Assembly (NCBI GenBank): GCA_036244855.1
Contig: BQKZ01000392.1
Coordinates: forward strand, 77,010 to 118,576
Source: Temnopleurus reevesii
Taxonomy: Eukaryota; Echinodermata; Echinoidea; Temnopleuroida; Temnopleuridae
DNA length: 41,567 nt
Direction: 5' to 3'
How positions within the stretch are numbered: the first letter of the stretch is position 1; every line of letters starts with the position of its first letter. This document shows positions 34,009-41,567 of the stretch, piece by piece. The translations under genes and the position numbers were made by a program. Below the pieces are notes generated by a model. The model saw only the letters and a list, made by a program, of their open reading frames with translations. It was not told where the DNA came from and did no database searches.

Positions 34009-34355
34009 TTGAATAAATCGAAATTTAAAATCGAAATGTAAGCACCTTTAGTACCAACCGGTTTGATATATAAGCGCAAACAAACGTATATCGTTATCAT
34101 TATTTTATATGTATACAATTTTATTTTTCAGAATAAATCGAAATTCGAAATCGAAGTGTAAGCGCCTTGAGCAACCAATGGTACGCGGATATGTTAGCTT
34201 AGCGCAAGCAAAAATGTATTGTTCTCATTATTTCATATCCTTTTCTGTATTACCAGGTTTATTTTTCAGATCGAAATTTCAAATCGAAATTTAAGCGCCT
34301 TGAACATCCACTGGATGAATATATTATTGTTATTATTATTATTTTATATACATTC
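34009..34355 (+). repeat. Three tandem copies of a SINE-tail-like unit
   Basis: AATAAATCGAAATTTAAAAT, CGAAATGTAAGCACCTTTAG; then AATAAATCGAAATTCGAAAT, CGAAGTGTAAGCGCCTTGAG; then GATCGAAATTTCAAATCGAA, ATTTAAGCGCCTTGAAC. Each unit of about 120-135 bp ends in a decayed ATATAAGCGCAA- or GGATGAATATATTATT-like string and an ATT-rich piece. The third runs into (ATT)n. AAGCGCCTTGAGC is the plus-strand form of the SINE tail seen elsewhere in the window. Confidence 0.65.
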
Positions 34356-34756
34356 TGTTCTGCATCCTCAAGTTACCGAGTTGTCTATTTGATCATGACT
34401 TTTCCAGATTACCAATGACTATTGTCTATGGTCATCATCTACTTATTGATTAGCATTTATCCGATGACCGGCGCCCATTCAACTTTCTTCCTTTGAGAAT
34501 CCATGCGTTGATTTTTCACCAGTAATCTTATTTTCCCTTTTTGATAAAGGCACAAAATGTATGAATAGATGATGTTTGTATGCGCGCACACCTACAAAAA
34601 AGGACTTTCAAGGCGGGGGCGTCTCATCTTATTGTGCGACCATTAAGTCCGCTCTAAAAAGTTTACATTCAGATGCTCTTAAGCCTATTCGTGTCCTTAT
34701 GTTGCCTCTTTTCGAAGGGATAACAATAATGGCTAAAGACTTGACATTCAGTAGAT
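34356..34756. other. Non-coding stretch
   Basis: No gene is supported. The 62-codon frame at 34576-34764 has no recognisable content. Confidence 0.5.
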
Positions 34757-34872
34757 ATATGTGACCGATTCATCTTTAGAAAAGTCGGGTCGATGTAGAG
34801 GAATGCAGAGGCTGTTTTTTTTTTTCAAAAGGAGAAAGAGAGGGGGAGGAGAGCTGAGGGCCGGTCACATAT
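34757..34872. repeat. Segment bounded by 11-bp perfect inverted repeats
   Basis: ATATGTGACCG at 34757-34767 is exactly complementary to CGGTCACATAT at 34862-34872. The 94-bp interior contains a T-run and then a G/A-rich tract. It is likely a small MITE. The string GTGTGACCGGGACC near 33071 suggests a related end elsewhere. Confidence 0.5.
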
Positions 34873-34918
34873 TTTGTCCTATAGCACAGGTTTTCCAAGC
34901 GTTTCTGTGTTTTTAATG

Positions 34919-35110
34919 TATAGATCAGGTTTTTTAACAGGTGGTGCTTCAGATATTTAACTATTTTGTGAGCTGCTGTGGTAAAACATCACCATAATAC
35001 ATTTTTTTTCAATAGCAAATTAAGACATTTTCATAATGTATTTAAATAAAATCGACTCGGAATTGGCTCCATCATCAAGAAACGAAAATAACGCCATGCT
35101 ACGTTCTTTT
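34919..35110 (+). repeat. Dispersed repeat B, copy 2
   Basis: This pairs with 30144-30335. It retains GGTGGTGCTTCAGATA, ATTTTGTGAGCTGCTGTG, TTTTCAATAGCAAATTAAGA and GTATTTAAATAAAATCGA. Divergence is substantial but colinear along the whole length. Confidence 0.65.
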
Positions 35111-35245
35111 TTCAAAAGTAAACTACCTCATGTGCAAAATGAATGCGAATTCACACTCCACACACACACACTACCATCGAAAACTCCATTCATTTTGCCC
35201 CGTGTTTGCTAGTGGTCCATGACTAACGATTTGTTTTTGGCATGT

Positions 35246-35429
35246 AGGGGACGTTGCTAGAAAGTTCTTATCAATTAGAAGTTACAATTAATCGGGTATG
35301 AGCTATAATCAAATTAATTTTTTTCAGGCATGTTTTGTCAGCAGCGCGGACTGTGCGAGAACGAAACGAAAATGCGCTTTCAATATGCAATTGGTGTACA
35401 GTTATTCACAGGTTTCTAGCAAAACCCCC
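35246..35429 (+). mobile_element. Diverged MITE, related to family 1
   Basis: The ends are GGGGACGTTGCTAGAAAG at the left and TTTCTAGCAAAACCCCC at the right, an imperfect terminal inverted repeat. The inner sequence CTGTGCGAGAACGAAACG, AAAATGCGCTTTCAATATGC resembles CGTGCGCGAATGAAAATGCG of the copy at 9109-9284. It is probably a distinct subfamily of that element. Confidence 0.55.
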
Positions 35430-35821
35430 GAATTGTGTAACCGGCTCTTTAAAAAGAGATAACTTATCCACGCTGAACCTTTAGCGCAACCACCAAACGT
35501 GATTTGTAATGAATGGGAGCAGTGCTGAAAAGAAAGTTCCACCACCATCTTTTTAAGGGATAGCCCCCGGAGGTGCGAAGGGAGAGGGCCGGGGTTGGGG
35601 GATTGAAAGGGGCCACAAGCCGGCTTTCAAACACGCCAATAGCCCCAGGGGCTCTGGTTAGAGCGATAATAGCTCAATCTATTCATCATGATCGCAGATT
35701 TTGTGAAGAGATTCAAAAGTGTCGAGGAATTCTTTTTTTTTTTCTTCCGCTGATTACAGTCTGTTTTTCAAAAGAATGGTGAACGCTCCTGGGTCCCAAG
35801 TCGACAGCCGAACTGATCTGG
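35430..35821. other. GC-richer non-coding patch
   Basis: From 35565 to 35660 the sequence is G-rich (GGTGCGAAGGGAGAGGGCCG). The 69-codon frame at 35573-35782 has an unremarkable composition and no splice signal, so I do not call it. Confidence 0.45.
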
Positions 35822-35949
35822 AATGAAAGATAGATAGAGAGAGGGGGGAGAGAGGGGGGAGTTGAGAAAGAATGGGAAGAGAAGTAGAAAGAAAGAAAGA
35901 AAGAAGGAAAAAGAAAGAAAGAGGGAAAGAGAGGCAAGGAGGAAACAAT
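35822..35949. repeat. Purine-rich tract, (GAAA)n and (GA)n
   Basis: Nearly all A and G on the plus strand, including GAAA repeats near 35888-35925 and G-runs near 35845-35860. The frames on both strands here are Lys/Glu/Arg or Ser/Phe/Leu runs. Confidence 0.9.
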
Positions 35950-35953
35950 TTAA

Positions 35954-36075
35954 AGGGGAACTTCAACCAGACATTAATGTTCTGTCAGAAGATGAAGAAG
36001 AATACAATGATCAAACTGTGAACATTTTAGCAAAATTGGACGATCCATTCAACAGTTATGAATTTTCACAATTTT
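35954..36075 (+). mobile_element. Half copy of the TTAA fold-back element
   Basis: TTAA at 35950-35953 is followed by AGGGGAACTTCAACC and, further in, CAAAATTGGACGATCCATTC then AACAGTTATGAATTTTCAC. The latter matches the arm of the element at 31640 (AAAATCGGACAATTCGTTCA, AAGTTATGAATTTTT). No right-hand end is found, so this is a one-armed remnant or a truncated copy. Confidence 0.6.
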
Positions 36076-36209
36076 GATTAACACCTCCTTGGGCCTTTTC
36101 AGTTTGCAATCTACAGGCAGAAAATTACTGCCAACATGGAGAAATATCCATTTACTGTGAGTGTACAAAGTATTTCATATTTTCCTCTTTTTGTTTAGGA
36201 TACGAATTT

Positions 36210-36365
36210 CAGAGGGAGACAGAGAAATAGTAGTGAGAGAGAAAGAAAGAGAGAGAGGGGATATATATAGAGAGAGAGATGGCGACAGAGTGGAGAGAGA
36301 CATAGAAATGGGGAGATATACAGATGGAGAGGGTGAAGGGAGAAAGGGAGAGATAGACAGATAGA
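36210..36365. repeat. (GA)n purine microsatellite
   Basis: GAGAGA runs mixed with GATATATA and GATAGA. The overlapping frames on both strands (36161-36447) are products of it. Confidence 0.9.
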
Positions 36366-37249
36366 CAAATAGGCAGAATGTTCGTCGGACGAAAAGCAAG
36401 GTGAAAATAACTCCAGAAGGAAAATAACCCCAAACGACCGAAGCCATGTAGTGCTAAAATGGTTCCTCCCTCGGCAAACTATAATTTTGCAGAGAAACCT
36501 CTTAAAACCCCCTTCGTATTTCTTTTCCTAATGATTAAAGAAAACCCCTGGTTGGTGCTACTGAAAAATAACAGCATCCCACCATAAACCAAGACAAACT
36601 AACTAATTATGTTGTTATACATTTTAATCCGCATATGGATAATTTCGCCTGCTTCCCATATAACCTTTTGAAGTAGCCGTAGCATTGCCAATTATGAGAT
36701 CAGACCGTAATGAATAATATTCCAATTATTAATTGAATTTGAAACCATATCGGTTCATGAAAGGTTAAAGACTCGGATTTTATTAACGGAAAAAACGAAA
36801 TATAAAAAGTGTTTTGCATGTTATATTGCATACTTATGTCATCCAACTTTGAGGGAGAAAGTGTCTTACAGAAAGAAATATGACAAAAACATGTAGGAAA
36901 TAGCTTTATAAAGTAATAATGTTCTTTTTCTAATTTTGTGAGTTGTTACTTGTTGATTATCAACAAAATTAATTTGTAAGTATATTTTTTGTCTTTGTAT
37001 GACTTGCAGTTGAGAAAATCCTTATCAGTTTTTTATATATAGATATATATTTCTTCCTCTGAGCTATTATAGCTCTATTTTTTTTTAATGTGTTTGTGAT
37101 TTTTACAAATTTGTTGAGGGTTTTCACCTCTTTGTAATTAATTTCGTATTTTTTCCTTCATTTTTTAAAATTTCTTGTAGATAAACATTTGGCAAATTTA
37201 ATTCCCAATGTCCGTGAAGCATATTTTTCATTGAGTTTCATTAATTACT
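36366..37249. other. AT-rich non-coding stretch
   Basis: Nothing is supported apart from T-runs near 37078-37086. Confidence 0.5.
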
Positions 37250-37280
37250 CCCCCCCCCCCACACACACACACACACACAA
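37250..37280. repeat. C11 followed by (AC)n
   Basis: Eleven C residues run directly into about nine AC units. Confidence 0.95.
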
Positions 37281-37321
37281 ACAAAATGAAAAATTTGATG
37301 TATCGTAATTTTTCATTATCC

Positions 37322-37495
37322 GTCTAGTCCAAGGGCGCATCTAGAATATGCCGATGGAGGCGGCGCTTGGGTGACAAGAAAAACAAGTGGAACTATTAGC
37401 TGACACGCAAAAAGGGGCCCCGACAGCCCCCTCCCGTCAATAAGGGGTCAGGAGCCGCCAATGGGGGGGGGGGCAACCAGCCCCCCCCCCCATCT
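37322..37495. other. GC-rich patch with G11/C11 inverted repeat
   Basis: After a GC-rich piece (GATGGAGGCGGCGCTTGGGT, GGGGCCCCGACAGCCCCCTC), ATG11 at 37461-37473 and C11AT at 37481-37493 form a possible 13-bp stem around CAACCAG. It may be the remains of a mobile element; the family is not recognised. Confidence 0.5.
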
Positions 37496-37854
37496 GAATA
37501 TTCTCTTACACGTGTGAAGTCTTACATCTGGGTAAAGGACGTCATTTTAAATTTATCACAATAGACATTAAGACCTGAAATTATCCAACCCATTTGAAGG
37601 TTTTAATGCCGCCCATCTTATTTCTCAATTACATTTTTAATTGTGCGATTATCTTTGATTACGACGGTTGGAATGGATTATAAAAGCTCTTATAGTGGCT
37701 TAAGACCACTCATTACTTTTTAAGTAGTACTAATAGTCAAACTATCGGAGGGAATAGAAAAGCAAAATCTAATTTTATTAGACTCGGAGGTGCTTTAGTT
37801 TTCGTGTGGATATGCTAGGGGTAGTTTTGTGGATTTATTGATGTGGGATGTGTT
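37496..37854. other. Non-coding stretch
   Basis: Nothing was seen beyond AT-rich sequence. Confidence 0.5.
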
Positions 37855-38200
37855 TGCTTGTGGGTTTATGTATGTGGATGGATGAATGGATGTGTGTATG
37901 TATATGCGAGTGTGTGTGTGTATGTATGTATGTATGTGTGTAATCGAAACATTTTCTAATATCTTCACCATGCAATGTGGATGTGAATGTGTGTTGCATG
38001 TGTGTGTATTTTTTTTTAGTCTTATAGTCGGCGCATGTGTGCGCGTGGATGTGTAAAACGGTTTTAAAATGAATAGCCAAAAGTACTTTTAATGAGTATG
38101 CATGTTTGCTAATTTACAATTTGCGTGATTTTGTGTACATATGTGTGTGTGCGTGTTTGTGTGTATGTGTGCGTTCGTACATGCGAGTGTGTATTTTGTG
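37855..38200. repeat. TG/TGTA-rich tracts
   Basis: Broken (TG)n and (TGTA)n at 37855-37945 and again at 38140-38200, with TG-rich DNA between. The minus frame at 37835-38080 and the plus frames at 38106-38420 encode His/Thr or Cys/Val runs of this repeat and are not genes. Confidence 0.8.
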
Positions 38201-38276
38201 TGTTCGCTATCGAACGTCCTCAGTTATACATTGCATCGTCAGGGAAATACTCGGTCCAATGGTAACAAACTCCTAC

Positions 38277-38306
38277 TCACACAAACACACACACACAAAC
38301 ACACAT
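38277..38306. repeat. (CA)n tract
   Basis: CACACAAACACACACACACA and neighbours, the complementary sense of the TG tracts about 80-140 bp to the left, so the two could pair. Confidence 0.85.
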
Positions 38307-38737
38307 CCACGTTTTCAACCAATACATGAACGGGTCTTTTTGTGCATTCTCGCTCGCGGATGTGTGTTTATATTACGAAAAAATGTTTACCTCCGGACCA
38401 AAGTACATTTATCAGTGTAAATCATCTCACTCTGATTGCTTTTTAATGACTGAGCTTAACCACTCAATTTCAAACTTTCATATCGACTATAGTCGAAAGC
38501 GAAAAGCGGAATAATTGTTTTCTGGCAATCTTTATCCTTTGAAATAATGACGATGCGTTCATATTCTGGACATTTACGGTGACACTTTTAAAGATATCTT
38601 TTCCAAAGCCTGCGTCTGAAGAAAAAAAACCGAAGACGTCTATTCCAACACTTCTTTTGTATCTGTGATTTTTAACAACTATCTGAGAAGCTCGTTAATT
38701 CGCCGCTTGTTATGCCCCCGCCACATTTCGAGCTCCA
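38307..38737. other. Non-coding stretch
   Basis: No gene is supported. The 62-codon frame at 38326-38514 shows no domain. Confidence 0.5.
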
Positions 38738-38805
38738 TGACAAAAGCAAAGTGATCAACGGACCGCCATCAAACCCTTTCACCGAAAATGATGGCGGTTT
38801 TGTCA
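38738..38805. other. Two-part stem-loop
   Basis: The inner stem ACCGCCATCA (38762-38771) with TGATGGCGGT (38789-38798) is 10 bp and perfect, with a 17-base loop. The outer stem TGACAAA (38738-38744) with TTTGTCA (38799-38805) is 7 bp. The right side is continuous and the left side has a 17-base bulge. Confidence 0.55.
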
Positions 38806-38883
38806 CATTCTTCGCATTCTTTTGTACCTATTCTTTAGTCTCCTTTTGATCACGATCTACCACTCTTCTTCTTCTTTTTCCTA

Positions 38884-38909
38884 TTTTTTTTTTTTTTTTT
38901 TTTTTTTTT
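38884..38909. repeat. T26 homopolymer
   Basis: Twenty-six T residues preceded by a pyrimidine-rich stretch (CTTCTTCTTTTTCC). It could be the minus-strand A-tail of a retroposed sequence, but no recognisable body lies to its right. Confidence 0.9.
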
Positions 38910-39974
38910 GCTCTCGCACACCCATGATTTGGCTTGAACAGTGCCCCCTTTTTACCATTTTTGCACTTAAGTGTGATGCGATTCGATTAGCCCCTGCTTT
39001 TAATGTTGTCTAACAAGCCCGTTTTTTAAAGCTTTCAAACACTTTTGTCACGACCCCATAGAAACGGGTGAGTTTCGACACTTGCTTCCATTTAAACAAC
39101 AAATGGGCATTATCGAGCGATGAGCCGAAAATATTGTTGCTTATAATTTGTTCTTTATAACAACCGCTAAGTGATTCTATTTGAAAAAGGGGGCTGAATA
39201 CACACAATCAATATCTGTTTCCATCTCGTTTATTAAAGATGTGTTTTATTACATTTTATTACACAGATCATCTTTGGTTTTATATGCCTACTTTTTTTCG
39301 ATGGAAGACTAAAATAGATCATAGTCAATACATGTTATATGCATTAATGTACCAAGAATGCATACAAATAACAGAATATTAGAAAAAAATCTGGAAATAT
39401 TTGTTTCAAAATTTTGCACTGGAATTTTCACGATCACAAATAAATGTGCAAATTATTATGAGTACCTAAATGAATAAAAACAAATACAGATTGTACCAAT
39501 ATAATAACAAAACATCTCATGAAATATGAAACATTACACAAAATTACAAACTTAAAACCCTGATATTATAAACAGTAATAGTGGATAACTGATAATAATT
39601 ATTACGGGCTCTAGATTTGAGAAGCGATATGCCTCAAATTCCAAGATAAACATCTTTTATATTGTGACAATAACTTTTTTTAACTTTCTCTTGGATAAAT
39701 GTCTCATTTAATACAATAGATTCGATGAGAATACAAATGCGTTTCGACCACTTACAAATACATTTTTGGGGTTTACCCAAGAATGTACAGAGAATGTGAA
39801 TTCGATTGAAATTTTCATTTAATGTGAGTTAATTGTCCCAAGCAAAGATGGCAATACAAACTGTGTAAATTGCTCATTAATTGTTTATATTTCCACCATT
39901 GAATGCTAATAATTCTTAAACCATTCCTATTCCATACTATAGACTAGAGATGTATTTGAGTCAGAGACCTGCTC
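38910..39974. other. AT-rich non-coding stretch
   Basis: No gene is supported. The frame at 39010-39207 (minus, 65 codons) has no domain or ATG-linked context. Confidence 0.5.
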
Positions 39975-40010
39975 CCAATTGTGCGAAATGGTCTTAGCTA
40001 TCCTCTTCTT

Positions 40011-40059
<49 letters not shown>

Positions 40060-40186
40060 TCTTAACTTCTTGTCCCACCCTCTTAACATAGACACAAACA
40101 TTGATACGTCTATGTTATTAGGATGGCACGAGAAGTTTAGACGCCTTAGTAATAAGAAGATAGCCAAGGCCATTTCGTGCAATTGG
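39975..40186. mobile_element. Palindromic MITE family 2, copy 2, with poly-A insertion
   Basis: The ends are CCAATTGTGCGAAATGG and CCATTTCGTGCAATTGG, a nearly perfect terminal inverted repeat. The inner arms TAGCTATCCTCTTCTTGG and GTCTTAACTTCTTGTCCC are mirrored on the right by GGCACGAGAAGTTTAGAC and AATAAGAAGATAGCC. Forty-four A residues (40014-40057) sit inside the left arm where copy 1 has CTACGTCGCAA. CTC directly flanks both ends and may be a 3-bp target duplication. Confidence 0.75.
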
Positions 40187-40609
40187 CTCCTGCATGGCAC
40201 TGAGGTGGGTGGGTCACACTAGACGTACTCTTATAATGCTTGTATTCCAAGTTCTGTGGGCACACTTTAAATGTGTCGAACAGTAGATGGCGCACTTTAC
40301 CTCAAACGTATGGTCTGCAAAACATGGAAAAATGTTAAGGTTGTATTATAATTCAAAATGTCAGAAAATGAAAAGAATGAATCAGGTAATATGACACTAT
40401 TCTTTCAAATCATTCATATATTTTACTTGCATTGGTATCAGTAATCATCTAATTTTACATCTGATCGTACATGAAATAACTTTGTATAACCGACGCAACG
40501 CTTCGATTTCGAACGTTTAATAAGTTGCATCGGCATACCTCTTATTTCAATTAGAGACAAAGATAAAAACTTATTTCGATTTTTTTTTTATTGTTTTCTA
40601 TATGCAGAA
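40187..40609. other. Non-coding stretch
   Basis: No gene is supported. A T-run at 40580-40589, with TTTATT beside it, reads on the minus strand as AATAAA joined to an A-tract, just past the end of the repeat-peptide array. Confidence 0.5.
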
Positions 40610-41285
40610 CATGAAGAAACACTGGCATACATCAATTCATCGTGGTCGTCAGCCTTTCGAAAGCTCTCGATGCCGTGATCATTGATGTCGAAAACCGTCA
40701 TCGTATTTCCAACCAACACATTACTGAATCCATCCGGGACCTTTAACGTTATGGCACTCCGGACACTAGTATGCATAAGTTTGTGGGCGTTGGTCATCGG
40801 AAGGCACTCGTCATCATTGATGTCGTAGACCGTCGTCGTCTTTCCAACCAACAGATAACTAAATCCACCCGAAGATTCTAAAGGTATGAAACACCCCTGG
40901 CATTGGTGTGCAAAACTTCATGGTAGTCATTGGCCATTGGAAGGCTCTCATGATCACTGATGTTGGAGACCGTCATCGTCTTTCCAACCAACCAACCAAC
41001 CGATGACGGAATCGATCACGGAATTTTAGCGGTATGGAAACCCTGGGATTGGCGTAAACAAATTCGTTACCATTGATGTCGTAGACCGCCATCATCTTCC
41101 TAACCAACAGATGACGACTCCATCTGGGGGATTTAAACGGTATGGAACCCCAGAATGGCTTCATGGTGGTCATTGGAGGGCTCTCGTGATCATTAATGTC
41201 GTAGGCCGTGGTCATTGATTCCGGAGACCTTCGTCGTCTTTCAAATGAACAGATGACGGATTCCATCAATCCGGGGATTCTAACC
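40610..41285 (-). pseudogene. Tandem array encoding a repeated peptide, frameshifted
   Basis: Units starting near 40681, 40816, 40956, 41072 and 41192 (spacings 135, 140, 116, 120) share ATTGATGTCGTAGACCGTC, GTCTTTCCAACCAACAGATG and GGTATGGAA. On the minus strand they read as a repeated peptide with a core like LVGKTMTVYDINDHE, preceded by IPLK..DGFS and followed by LPM. It is open at 40588-40851 and, in another frame, 40973-41287. Between them a single-base shift near 40890 and an 8-base TTGGTTGG insertion break the frame. The minus strand closes ...YRKQ then TAA, followed by an A-tract and AATAAA. Substitutions between units are often non-synonymous. Either a decayed repeat-protein gene or its last exon, or a satellite that happens to read open. 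I do not recognise the peptide. Confidence 0.4.
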
Positions 41286-41375
41286 ATATAGAGAAACCCA
41301 GATTGATCTACCGAATGAAATAATCATCACAATCGGAAAAGCATAAAAAGCGCAGATGAAAACATTTTAAAAAAG

Positions 41376-41567
41376 CACTTTAATAATAATAATAATAATA
41401 ATAATAATTTATATAGCGCACGTATCCACTCTGCTGAGTGCTCAAGGCGCTTTACATTATTATTACCCTGGCTTTAGCCCGGCAGCCATTCATGGCGCAC
41501 TTGGCATTTCAAAGAATAAATATTCCTGCCAGGTACCCATTCACCTCACCTGGGTTGAGTGCAGCAC
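41376..41567 (-). mobile_element. SINE, cut by window end, minus strand
   Basis: After (AAT)n at 41380-41408 come TTTATATAGCGCACGTATCC, GAGTGCTCAAGGCGCTTTAC, ATTATTATTACCCTGGCTTT, GCCCGGCAGCCA, TATTCCTGCCAGGTACCC and ACCTCACCTGGGTTGAGTG. It matches the body of the copy at 8686-8975 and the tail of the copy at 26342. The tRNA-like head would lie beyond the window. Confidence 0.8.

Noticed and set aside
36161..36447. Arg/Glu-rich and Ser/Leu-rich frames
   Set aside because: They are products of the GA microsatellite.
37835..38420. His/Thr- and Cys/Val-rich frames
   Set aside because: They are products of TG/CA repeats.

Overview
This window looks like non-coding DNA from an animal, most probably a sea urchin or a close echinoderm relative. 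It is AT-rich, with no bacterial-style gene packing and no confidently recognisable protein-coding gene. Three copies of a short interspersed element (SINE) carry the phrases GCCCGGCAGCCA and/or AGGTACCCATTCACCTC and, in two cases, a tail of the type GCGCTATATAAA followed by (ATT)n. I associate this combination with echinoid genomes. The assignment rests on memory of repeat families and has not been checked by a search.

The left part (1-9300) holds an old dispersed repeat, a roughly 1.2 kb minisatellite with a regularly spaced second module (about 2160-3378), several inverted repeats, and a 130-codon open stretch on the minus strand (6856-7245) that may be a terminal exon. Close by are a tRNA-headed SINE (7363), two fold-back elements (7562-7785 and 8045-8260) and a second SINE in the opposite orientation (8686-8975). 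Two copies of one palindromic MITE-like element face each other at 9109-9284 and 9739-9913.

The middle part (10-30 kb) is mostly featureless AT-rich DNA. Its main point of interest is a 270-bp GC-rich island at 10832-11101 with a good 3' splice site, a strong GTAAGT donor and a 51-codon reading frame from an ATG in good context. This could be a short exon, a poison exon or a structured RNA. Around it lie microsatellites (ATT, CT and GAT/AAT types), four tandem duplications or satellites (10270, 15698, 21272, 23131), a CpG-rich patch near 19 kb, another SINE copy (26342), and a compact palindromic transposon remnant with perfect 8-bp flanking repeats (28493-28761).

The right part (30-41.6 kb) is dense in repeats. 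It has a 568-bp fold-back element flanked by TTAA (31640-32207) with a half copy at 35954, a second palindromic MITE family (32795 and 39975, the latter interrupted by 44 A residues), a triplicated SINE tail (34009-34355), a pair of dispersed repeats (30144 and 34919), purine-rich and TG/CA tracts, and a G11/C11 hairpin. Near the right edge (40610-41285) is a tandem array whose minus strand reads as a recurring peptide with a TVYDIND core. It is broken by frameshifts. The window ends inside a further SINE copy.

No operon-like or pathway-like cooperation between genes can be read here. The structure is that of an intron or intergenic desert shaped by small non-autonomous transposons, their microsatellite tails and local duplication. 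The best candidates for something new are the repeat-peptide array, the two possible short exons and the fold-back families.
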